Below, piece after piece: positions 1 through 6,193 of a stretch of DNA of 7,909 nucleotides. Positions within the stretch are counted from its first letter, which is position 1; every line of letters begins with the position of its first letter. A program made the position numbers and the translations under genes. The notes below the pieces were generated by a model, which worked only from the letters and a program-made list of their open reading frames with translations, did not search any database and was not told the DNA's origin. Source of the stretch: Balneolaceae bacterium (lineage in GTDB: Bacteria; Bacteroidota; Rhodothermia; Balneolales; Balneolaceae); assembly GCA_007134665.1 (NCBI GenBank), contig SLKH01000163.1:1-7909 (forward strand). Direction: 5' to 3'.

Positions 1-1197
1 CCGCCTTCTGATGGTGGATTTAAATATAATCCGCCAAATGGAGGTCCGGCGGATTCCGATGTAACCAATGAAATCCAGCGCAGAGCGAATATTTATCTTG
101 AAAACGGTTTGAATGAAGTCCGGCGAACGCCAATTAGAAAAGCTTTGAAAAAAGAGGGTGTTAAGCCCTTCGACTTTATTCAGCCATATGTTGATGATTT
201 GTCAGACATAATAGACATGGAAAGCATCAGGGACTCTGGATTGAGTATTGGTGCCGATCCAATGGGTGGTTCCGGAATATATTACTGGGAACCTATTGCA
301 GTTAAGTATGGACTGAATATTGAAGTGGTAAACCAGCAGGTTGACCCGACTTTCCGGTTTATGACAGTTGACAAGGATGGCAAGATTCGAATGGATTGCT
401 CCTCACCATATGCAATGGCAAGCCTGATCGAATTAAAGGACCGGTTTGATATCGCGTTTGGGAATGATCCTGATTTTGACCGGCACGGGATTGTCACTCG
501 TTCCGGCGGGTTAATGAATCCGAATCACTACCTTGCTGTAGCAATTCAATACCTGTTCCAAAATCGTCCGGATTGGCCCGGTGATACAGCAATTGGTAAA
601 ACATTGGTGTCGAGCAGTATGATAGACAGGGTAGCCGGTTCATTGGGCCGAAAACTTGCTGAAGTACCTGTCGGATTTAAATGGTTCGTGAATGGCTTAC
701 TCGACGGAACATATGGTTTTGGAGGGGAAGAGAGTGCCGGGGCATCCTTTCTGAGGAAGGATGGAACCGTTTGGTCTACAGATAAGGACGGAATTATATT
801 AAATCTTCTTGCTGCTGAAATAACAGCTAAAACCGGAAAAGATCCCTCAGAACATTACAGAGCACTTGAAGAAAAGTTTGGAAGTCCGGTATATGAAAGG
901 ATCGATGCACCGGCCTCACCGGAAGAGAAAAAGAAACTTGCTTCACTTTCTCCTGACCAGGTGAAGGCCGATCAGATTGGCGGTGAGCCCATTCAGCATA
1001 AACTTACCCGTGCACCGGGCAATGATGCCTTGATTGGCGGATTGAAAGTAGTGACTGAAAACGGTTGGTTTGCAGCACGCCCTTCCGGTACAGAGGATAT
1101 TTATAAAATATATGCTGAGAGTTTTAAGGGAGAAGATCATCTGAAACAGATACAACAGGAAGCCATAGGGATTGTCAACCAGGCTCTTGGGAAATAA
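1..1197 (+). CDS. pgm: Alpha-D-glucose-phosphate-specific phosphoglucomutase, 3' part (5' end outside window)
   Basis: Interconverts glucose 1-phosphate and glucose 6-phosphate in the cytoplasm, linking glycolysis to UDP-glucose and glycogen. The frame is open from base 1 and gives 398 residues to the TAA at 1195-1197. The visible protein begins PPSDGGFKYNPPNGG, the segment directly after the catalytic serine loop (SHNPP) of this family, so the phosphoserine lies just off the left edge. The E. coli enzyme is about 546 aa with Ser146 as nucleophile, so about 148 residues are missing. Also visible: the Mg-binding loop DPDFDRHG at window residues 156-163 (Asp156, 158 and 160), the sugar-binding GEESAG at 242-247, and the C-terminal phosphate-binding RPSGTED at 360-366. 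A TTG at 109 could be mistaken for a start but lies inside conserved sequence. The ROK kinase follows after 50 bp on the same strand, and I see no terminator between them, so the two may be co-transcribed. Confidence 0.96.
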   Translation, partial: PPSDGGFKYNPPNGGPADSDVTNEIQRRANIYLENGLNEVRRTPIRKALKKEGVKPFDFIQPYVDDLSDIIDMESIRDSGLSIGADPMGGSGIYYWEPIAVKYGLNIEVVNQQVDPTFRFMTVDKDGKIRMDCSSPYAMASLIELKDRFDIAFGNDPDFDRHGIVTRSGGLMNPNHYLAVAIQYLFQNRPDWPGDTAIGKTLVSSSMIDRVAGSLGRKLAEVPVGFKWFVNGLLDGTYGFGGEESAGASFLRKDGTVWSTDKDGIILNLLAAEITAKTGKDPSEHYRALEEKFGSPVYERIDAPASPEEKKKLASLSPDQVKADQIGGEPIQHKLTRAPGNDALIGGLKVVTENGWFAARPSGTEDIYKIYAESFKGEDHLKQIQQEAIGIVNQALGK

Positions 1198-1247
1198 TTG
1201 TCATCAGGTATCTTTAAAAAATAACCGGATTTTCATTTACATAAAAT

Positions 1248-2084
1248 ATGTCAGAAACATATATCGGAGTTGATCTCGGAGGAACGAATCTTCGGGCAGG
1301 GTGGATAACTGAAGGAAAGCTCATCCACAAAAAGGCAAAACGTGTTGATCATGCAGAATCTGCTGAAGATGTGATAGATATCCTGTTTAATTTGATCAGT
1401 GAAAATTCACTTCAAAAAGTTGCAGGAATTGGTATTGGATTTCCCAGCCTTGTGGATACTAATTCAGGTATCGTTTATGAAGCTCAGAACCTGCCGGGGT
1501 GGAACCAGGTGCCGTTTGCATCAATAGTAGAAGACAAATTCGGTGTACCGGTTAAAATTAACAACGACGCAAATTGCTTTGCTCTGGGAGAGTATCATTA
1601 TGGAAAAGGGAAACCCTTTGAATCCATGATCGGGCTCAATATCGGTACAGGGTTTGCCGGCGGTATTATTATTCACGGTAAACTTTATGAAGGGCATAAT
1701 TGTGGTGCCGGAGAATTCGGTACACTTCCGTTCAGGGATTCTATTCTTGAGCATTATTGCGGTGGGTTGTATTTTGAAAAAGAGCACAGACAATCAGGTG
1801 AAAAGCTGGCTAAAAAAGCTGAGAAAGGGGATATCAGAGCAATGTCTATTTTTAGTGAGTTTGGGAAATACCTTGGATTTGCTCTCAAATCGATCCTTTA
1901 CTATTACGATCCCGAGGCGGTTATTTTAGGTGGATCGGTAAGCAAATCCTATCCTTTTTATAAAAACTCGATGTATGCTGAGCTTGAGGAGTTTGAATTT
2001 CCACAAACCATTGAGAATCTGACGATTGAGATATCTGAAGATGAAAATATCCCTATACTCGGAGCTGCCGCGCTTTGTAAATAA
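1248..2084 (+). CDS. ROK-family sugar kinase (possible glucokinase), lacking the canonical zinc motif
   Basis: Probable ATP-dependent hexose kinase of 278 aa. The N-terminal phosphate-binding loop DLGGTNLRAG is at residues 9-18, followed by GIGFPSLVD (62-70) and NLPGW (81-85), a typical ROK substrate region. NNDAN (105-109) carries the presumed catalytic base Asp107. NIGTGFAGG (131-139) and VILGGSV (225-231) are the adenosine-side glycine motifs. Two expected elements are missing: the ExGH sugar- and zinc-binding motif reads EFGT (156-159), and the CxCGxxGCxE zinc motif is replaced by a segment with one cysteine, LEHYCGGLYFE (167-177). The protein is also shorter than the usual 300-320 aa. 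The ATG at 1248 gives a natural N-terminus a few residues before the phosphate loop; no Shine-Dalgarno is visible. Position next to pgm suggests glucose as substrate (inference). ROK kinases also act on fructose, mannose or N-acetylhexosamines, so no gene symbol is given. Confidence 0.85.
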   Translation: MSETYIGVDLGGTNLRAGWITEGKLIHKKAKRVDHAESAEDVIDILFNLISENSLQKVAGIGIGFPSLVDTNSGIVYEAQNLPGWNQVPFASIVEDKFGVPVKINNDANCFALGEYHYGKGKPFESMIGLNIGTGFAGGIIIHGKLYEGHNCGAGEFGTLPFRDSILEHYCGGLYFEKEHRQSGEKLAKKAEKGDIRAMSIFSEFGKYLGFALKSILYYYDPEAVILGGSVSKSYPFYKNSMYAELEEFEFPQTIENLTIEISEDENIPILGAAALCK

Positions 2085-2092
2085 TGGGTATT

Positions 2093-2138
2093 TTTGATCT
2101 TCATATCGTTGAATTTATGATTCAACTCTGTGATCAAA
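2093..2138. terminator. Inverted-repeat hairpin between convergent genes, possible bidirectional terminator
   Basis: A perfect 7-bp stem GTTGAAT (2108-2114) / ATTCAAC (2120-2126) surrounds a 5-nt loop. It is nested inside a second perfect 7-bp pair, TTTGATC (2093-2099) / GATCAAA (2132-2138). The structure spans the 30-bp gap between the kinase stop and the stop of the opposing GlmU-like gene, and runs into the end of the latter. This is where a shared terminator is expected. Neither strand has a proper T-run directly after the stem and the stem is AT-rich, so intrinsic termination is uncertain. Confidence 0.35.
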
Positions 2139-3323
2139 TATGTGTTTCATCATTTTGATGTACTCCGGAGTAAGTTTCACATTTCTGCGAGCCATCGTCC
2201 GTTCCATTGTTTCAACAGCTTTGTCGAACTGATATACAGATGAGTTTTCTGAATTCACCCAACTGAATGATGGTATTAGTTTTGGTGGATATCCATGGCT
2301 GAACAAATTACAGCAGACCCCGCAGTTCGTTCCGGTATTTAACATAGCGTTTATACCGGTTTTGCTGTGATCTCCCATAACAGTGCCAAGAAACTGTTCT
2401 CCGGTATCCTGATCTTTACGCGTGTGCCAATCCGTAAATTTGATTGTTCCGTAATTGTTTTTCAGATTTGAGGTATTGGTATCCGCCCCAAGGTTACACC
2501 ACTGTCCGAATAAAGAGTTTCCCGTATAACCATCATGGGCTTTATTGGTATAGGAATGGAAAATTACATTGCTAACTTCTCCCCCTACTTTACAAACAGG
2601 CCCGATGGTTGTATTACCGTAGATTTTTGCTCCCATTTTTATGGTTGACCCATCACAAATAGCTGTGGGCCCGCGAGTGATTGAACCGGCCATCAATACC
2701 GCTCCATCACCGATGTAAACGGGCCCTTCCCGGGCGGTAACCACGGCTCCGGTTTCAATAACTACATTTTTTCCAATATAAATCTCATCAATATTTTCCA
2801 GTAGGGAACGGGGGGAGATCGTAGCTGATTTTTCGAGTAAAACCGGATTGATGAGTTTGATGTCCCTTCGAATTTCTTCCCCATTCATTTTGAAAAGATT
2901 CCAGATTCCTGTAATGGTCCGTTTGGGCTCATAGCTCTTCAACTTTAATAAATTCCCAGGATTTTCAGGGAAGTCATTTTTCCATGAGTTTCCTTTTTTT
3001 CCGGAAATTCTTCCGGCCAAAAGCACATCATTTTGAGAAAGCCCTTCATTTGGCTGAAGTGATAAAATTTCTTTTATGAATGCCTCATCAGGAAACAATC
3101 TTGCGTTAATCAGATAACAGTCCTTGTCAGGGTTTAGCGATGGTGTATCAAAGATCCCGCTCAGAACTTTTCTGAGATTCCTGGTAATGACAGTAGCGTT
3201 CATTGAATATTTCCATTTTTCCCGGATTGTAAGGATTCCAACCCGTAAATCATCAACAGGACGTGTCAAAGTAAGCGGATGAAAAGAATGAAAATGACGA
3301 TCTTCAAAAAGAAATAACTGCAT
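2115..3323 (-). CDS. Bacteroidota-type GlmU-like protein: putative UDP-GlcNAc diphosphorylase / GlcN-1-P N-acetyltransferase
   Basis: Predicted to act in the last steps to UDP-GlcNAc, the precursor of peptidoglycan and lipid A sugars. The 402-aa protein matches my memory of the alternative GlmU family of Bacteroidota. The N-terminus has FLFEDRHFHSFHPLTLTRPV (4-23) and LRVGILTIREKW (26-37) in place of the classical LxxGxGTRM nucleotidyltransferase signature. WNLFKMNGEEI (141-151) is the typical linker. Residues about 180-340 form a left-handed beta-helix of hexapeptide repeats, with KMGAKIYGNTTIGP (229-242), NKAHDGYTGNS (260-270) and WCNLGADTNTSNLKNNYG (275-292). By analogy with E. coli GlmU, His263 is a candidate acetyltransfer residue. 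The gene is divergent from glmS across 288 bp and convergent with the ROK kinase, which supports an amino-sugar role. An unusual cysteine group (334, 337, 338) lies near the end of the helix. The ATG at 3323 is right for the family; no Shine-Dalgarno is seen. The family is clear; the two activities are inferred. Confidence 0.88.
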   Translation of the reverse strand: MQLFLFEDRHFHSFHPLTLTRPVDDLRVGILTIREKWKYSMNATVITRNLRKVLSGIFDTPSLNPDKDCYLINARLFPDEAFIKEILSLQPNEGLSQNDVLLAGRISGKKGNSWKNDFPENPGNLLKLKSYEPKRTITGIWNLFKMNGEEIRRDIKLINPVLLEKSATISPRSLLENIDEIYIGKNVVIETGAVVTAREGPVYIGDGAVLMAGSITRGPTAICDGSTIKMGAKIYGNTTIGPVCKVGGEVSNVIFHSYTNKAHDGYTGNSLFGQWCNLGADTNTSNLKNNYGTIKFTDWHTRKDQDTGEQFLGTVMGDHSKTGINAMLNTGTNCGVCCNLFSHGYPPKLIPSFSWVNSENSSVYQFDKAVETMERTMARRNVKLTPEYIKMMKHIFDHRVES

Positions 3324-3419
3324 TATAAAATGTTAGCTGGAAATTAGAATTTATTTATATAGATGGCATGAAGATGTAAATGTATCAGGCTGATTAAAAT
3401 TATTTGAATAATGGTCTGT

Positions 3420-3445
3420 ATTTATACGAAAATGAATGTATAAAT
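3420..3445. repeat. Operator-like inverted repeat in the shared promoter region
   Basis: Perfect 8-bp arms ATTTATAC (3420-3427) and GTATAAAT (3438-3445) are separated by a 10-bp spacer. The arm centres are 18 bp apart, close to two helical turns, as expected for a dimeric repressor or activator. It lies 96 bp upstream of the GlmU-like start on one side and 166 bp upstream of glmS on the other, so one protein bound here could affect both genes. The arms are pure AT except for one base each, so chance is a real alternative. Confidence 0.35.
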
Positions 3446-3527
3446 CTGTCATGATTATCTATTTCAGCTCTATTTTACAAAAAAATGAATCAAAATCGAT
3501 CATCATTAATATGTCTTAATAGTTTCT

Positions 3528-3558
3528 GTGACAGTTTCTTCAAATCGATATCTATTAT
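3528..3558 (+). promoter_or_regulatory. Possible glmS promoter
   Basis: GTGACA (3528-3533) resembles a -35 box and TATTAT (3553-3558) a -10 box, with a 19-bp spacer. The -10 lies 53 bp before the glmS ATG. The spacer is longer than the optimal 17 bp. The better-known Bacteroidota consensus (TTTG, then TAnnTTTG) is not matched here, so this is a weak call. Confidence 0.2.
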
Positions 3559-3611
3559 ACATTCAGGTAAATTGAAAATATCAAATCAATAAGAATTGGA
3601 CGTTCTATTAT

Positions 3612-5450
3612 ATGTGTGGAATTGTAGGGTATATCGGAGATAAAAATGCCAGCGAGGTATTGATCAAGGGACTTAAAAGGCTTGAATACCGGGGATATGA
3701 TTCTGCTGGCCTTGCACTCATCAATGGCCATCTGGATATTGTAAAGGGGAAGGGTAAAGTTACAAACCTTGAGTCCCGGGTAAATTCACAAAACTTGATT
3801 GGCAGAATTGGAATTGGCCATACACGCTGGGCAACACATGGTGAGCCAAATGATAATAATTCACATCCTCATCTCAGTCAATCAGGAAAAATAGCTGTAG
3901 TTCATAATGGAATTATAGAAAACTATACTTCGCTGAAGAAGAAGCTTACTGAAAAGGGGCGGGAGTTTCATAGTGAAACGGATACGGAAGTCATTGCCCA
4001 GCTTATAGAAGAGATTCTTGAAAACGGTAATGCCAACTGTTTTGAAAAAGCGATTCAACTTGCTCTTAAACAAATCGTGGGAACATATGGTATTGCAATA
4101 GTTAACTCTGATAATCCTGAAAAAATATATGTAGCCAGAAAGGGATCGCCCCTGCTTATCGGTATCGGTGAGAATGAGATGTTTATCGCGTCAGATGCCT
4201 CTCCAATCGTTGAGTACACTAATAAGGTTATTTACCTGGAAGATGGTGAGATGGCTGTAGTAACCAGAGACAGCTATGAGGTAAAGACAATCGATGACAT
4301 TGCATTAACGAAAGAAGTTCATGAGCTGGCAATGAGCCTGGATGCGATTGAAAAAGCCGGGTATCCTCATTTTATGCTGAAAGAGATATTTGAACAACCT
4401 GAAGCAATTTCGGATTGTCTCAGGGGTCGGTTACAGCTTGAAACAAATACAATCCAGCTTGGCGGATTAGTTGATGTAATGGAACAACTTGTTCATGCTA
4501 AACGACTTGTTATCGCCGCTTGTGGTACGAGCTGGCATTCCGGTATGGTTGGTGAATACCTGTTTGAAGATCTTGCAAAAATTCCGGTTGAAGTTGAGTA
4601 TGCATCTGAGTTTCGGTATAGAAATCCGTTAATCGGAGAAGGAGATGTCTTATTAGTAATAAGTCAAAGCGGTGAGACAGCAGATACCCTTGCAGCCCTG
4701 AGAGAAGCCAAACAGAAAGGAGCTCTTGTATTGGGGATCTGTAATGTAGTTGGATCAACCATTGCGAGGGAGACAGATGCCGGAGTTTACACACATGCCG
4801 GTCCTGAAATTGGAGTGGCATCAACCAAAGCATTTACAACACAGGTAGTGGTTCTGGCAATGATGGCAATCGCGCTTGGGCAAAGGAGAGGTACTCTTGC
4901 ACAAGATGATGCTAAACGACTGATTCAGGAATTGAACAGGTTACCTGAAAAGATCAGGTTAATTCTTGATCAAAATGAGCAGATTAAAGAGATGGCGAAA
5001 CTGTTTACTTATGCGCCAAACTTTCTTTACCTCGGCCGGACATATAATTTCCCGGTTGCACTGGAAGGAGCTTTAAAACTGAAGGAAATTTCCTATATCC
5101 ATGCTGAAGGATATCCTGCTGCTGAAATGAAACATGGCCCAATCGCATTGATTGATGAGATGATGCCTGTGGTTGTTATTGCAGCGACAGATCATACAAA
5201 TGATAAGATGATATCAAATATAGAAGAAGTAAAAGCCCGTAAAGGAAGAATAATTGCTGTAACGAATGATGAAAATTCGGATGTAAAAGATCTGTCTGAA
5301 TTTTTTATATCCATTCCATCGACAGAAGATTCTCTTTCTCCATTACTAACAGTGATTCCACTCCAGCTTTTATCTTATTATATTGCCGTGAACAGAGGTT
5401 GCGATGTTGATCAGCCTCGAAACCTGGCTAAAAGTGTGACTGTTGAGTAA
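3612..5450 (+). CDS. glmS: Glutamine--fructose-6-phosphate aminotransferase (isomerizing)
   Basis: Makes glucosamine 6-phosphate from fructose 6-phosphate and glutamine, the committed step of amino-sugar synthesis. At 612 aa it matches the E. coli enzyme (about 609). The start MCGIVGYIG is diagnostic: Cys2 becomes the N-terminal nucleophile of the glutaminase after Met removal, which fixes the ATG at 3612. The glutaminase domain (about 2-240) contains YRGYDSAG (26-33), HTRWATHG (70-77), VHNGIIEN (97-104) and ETDTEV (122-127). Two SIS sugar-isomerase domains follow, with CGTSWHSG (304-311), SQSGETADT (351-359), STKAFTTQ (404-411), LEGALKLKEI (484-493) and AEMKHGPIAL (504-513). The conserved C-terminus LAKSVTVE (605-612) is intact, and all catalytic segments I can check are present. 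No Shine-Dalgarno is seen. The divergent neighbour encodes a GlmU-like protein of the same pathway; the metal regulator starts 48 bp downstream. Confidence 0.98.
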   Translation: MCGIVGYIGDKNASEVLIKGLKRLEYRGYDSAGLALINGHLDIVKGKGKVTNLESRVNSQNLIGRIGIGHTRWATHGEPNDNNSHPHLSQSGKIAVVHNGIIENYTSLKKKLTEKGREFHSETDTEVIAQLIEEILENGNANCFEKAIQLALKQIVGTYGIAIVNSDNPEKIYVARKGSPLLIGIGENEMFIASDASPIVEYTNKVIYLEDGEMAVVTRDSYEVKTIDDIALTKEVHELAMSLDAIEKAGYPHFMLKEIFEQPEAISDCLRGRLQLETNTIQLGGLVDVMEQLVHAKRLVIAACGTSWHSGMVGEYLFEDLAKIPVEVEYASEFRYRNPLIGEGDVLLVISQSGETADTLAALREAKQKGALVLGICNVVGSTIARETDAGVYTHAGPEIGVASTKAFTTQVVVLAMMAIALGQRRGTLAQDDAKRLIQELNRLPEKIRLILDQNEQIKEMAKLFTYAPNFLYLGRTYNFPVALEGALKLKEISYIHAEGYPAAEMKHGPIALIDEMMPVVVIAATDHTNDKMISNIEEVKARKGRIIAVTNDENSDVKDLSEFFISIPSTEDSLSPLLTVIPLQLLSYYIAVNRGCDVDQPRNLAKSVTVE

Positions 5451-5498
5451 ACAATACAGTTGTTAAGAATTAAACCAGTCCGGAATCGTTAAAGCTGC

Positions 5499-6062
5499 AT
5501 GAAGCTGATAATCCGAAATATGGTTTGTCCGAGATGTGTGGAATCGGTAAGAAATATACTTGCTGAGAGTGGAGTGAATTATCAAAAAGTTAAATTGGGA
5601 GAAGTTGAAACTGAAGCGTTATTAACTGAAGAGAAAAAAAAGCAACTCTCCGAAAAACTGCAGGAAAAAGGGTTTGAACTCACCCGGGACCGTGAAAGTG
5701 AATTGATAGAAAAAATCAGGGTAACACTTCTTGATTATCTGGAACATATTGAAGAGAGTAATAAGCCAAATAAATCATCGGTTTTTATATCTGATAAGTT
5801 GCATTACAATTATGCTTATTTAAGTAAATTGTTTTCAGATAAAACCGGAGTTACCATTGAAAGGTACCTTATTAGATTAAAGATCGAGAGAGTAAAAGAG
5901 CTTCTGGGCTACCAATCGTATACATTAAGTGAAATTGCCTGGAGGTTAAAATACAGTAGTGTTCAATACCTGTCGAATCAGTTTAAAAATGTCACAGGGA
6001 TTACGGTAACAGAATATCTGAACCAGGACCAACTGGATAGAAATACAATCGATCAGATATAA
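5499..6062 (+). CDS. HMA-like/AraC-type fusion transcriptional regulator, probable metal (copper) sensor
   Basis: A 187-aa DNA-binding protein in two parts. Residues 1-64 have the pattern of a heavy-metal-associated (HMA) ferredoxin-like fold. Strand KLIIRNM is followed by Cys10-Pro-Arg-Cys13 at the start of a helix, in the place of the GMHCAGC loop of copper chaperones; a strand (about 28-41), a helix (44-57) and a strand (58-63) follow. Residues about 90-175 are an AraC/XylS DNA-binding domain with two helix-turn-helix units: one around HYNYAYLSKLFSDKTG (102-117), one around TLSEIAWRLKYSSVQYLSNQ (142-161). The usual AraC sugar-binding cupin is absent, so the HMA part likely serves as sensor. 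A copper ATPase follows 131 bp downstream on the same strand, which points to copper (inference). Similar proteins occur beside metal genes in Bacteroidota, to my memory. ATG at 5499; no Shine-Dalgarno. I see no terminator after glmS, so read-through into this gene is possible. Confidence 0.85.
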   Translation: MKLIIRNMVCPRCVESVRNILAESGVNYQKVKLGEVETEALLTEEKKKQLSEKLQEKGFELTRDRESELIEKIRVTLLDYLEHIEESNKPNKSSVFISDKLHYNYAYLSKLFSDKTGVTIERYLIRLKIERVKELLGYQSYTLSEIAWRLKYSSVQYLSNQFKNVTGITVTEYLNQDQLDRNTIDQI

Positions 6063-6193
6063 CCTGAAAATTTTACACAACTATTCTTTCCATTTGTAAC
6101 GACAAGTCAGGCAGAATACGCTAACATTGAGCAGTGAATTAAGAATTATTATTAGTCCGACCAATGTCTTATTAATTAACATGAATGTTTGTG
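6063..6193 (+). promoter_or_regulatory. Intergenic region upstream of the copper ATPase; likely regulator target
   Basis: This 131-bp gap is where an operator and promoter for the ATPase would be expected. It contains a spaced inverted repeat ACATTG (6124-6129) / CAATGT (6162-6167). It also has a weak promoter-like pair, TTGAGC (6127-6132) and TATTAG (6150-6155), with a 17-bp spacer. No CueR-type or CopY-type operator is recognised. An ATG at 6181 opens a frame that ends after ten codons. Confidence 0.3.

Larger units (their letters stand above)
3324..3611. promoter_or_regulatory. Divergent intergenic region between the GlmU-like gene and glmS
   Basis: This 288-bp AT-rich stretch is the only long gene-free stretch in the window. 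It must hold the promoters of both flanking genes because they start outward from it. It contains a 26-bp inverted repeat (3420-3445) and a possible glmS promoter (3528-3558). A related pair of short words, CAAAATCGAT (3491-3500) and CAAATCGAT (3541-3549), lies upstream of glmS. I see no feature of the Firmicute glmS riboswitch, and no reading frame with coding character. Confidence 0.7.

Noticed and set aside
109..1197. TTG at 109 as the start of the phosphoglucomutase
   Set aside because: The frame is open upstream to base 1 and encodes conserved family sequence (the NPPNGGPAD segment), so the gene is cut by the window edge and does not start here.
1187..1216. Bacteroidota-like promoter (TTG, 19 bp, TATCTTTA) before the ROK kinase
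   Set aside because: Spacing fits the TTTG / TAnnTTTG consensus, but the last base differs and the first box lies inside pgm codons. Too likely by chance in AT-rich DNA.
1654..1929. 91-codon plus-strand frame inside the ROK kinase
   Set aside because: It lies wholly within a gene with clear family motifs, in another frame, and its product shows no recognisable domain.
3324..3611. glmS ribozyme/riboswitch upstream of glmS
   Set aside because: No cleavage-core or pseudoknot features recognised, and the element is known mainly from Firmicutes.
4510..4833. 107-codon minus-strand frame opposite glmS
   Set aside because: Shadow of the strongly conserved SIS-domain coding sequence; the product is low in complexity and resembles nothing known.
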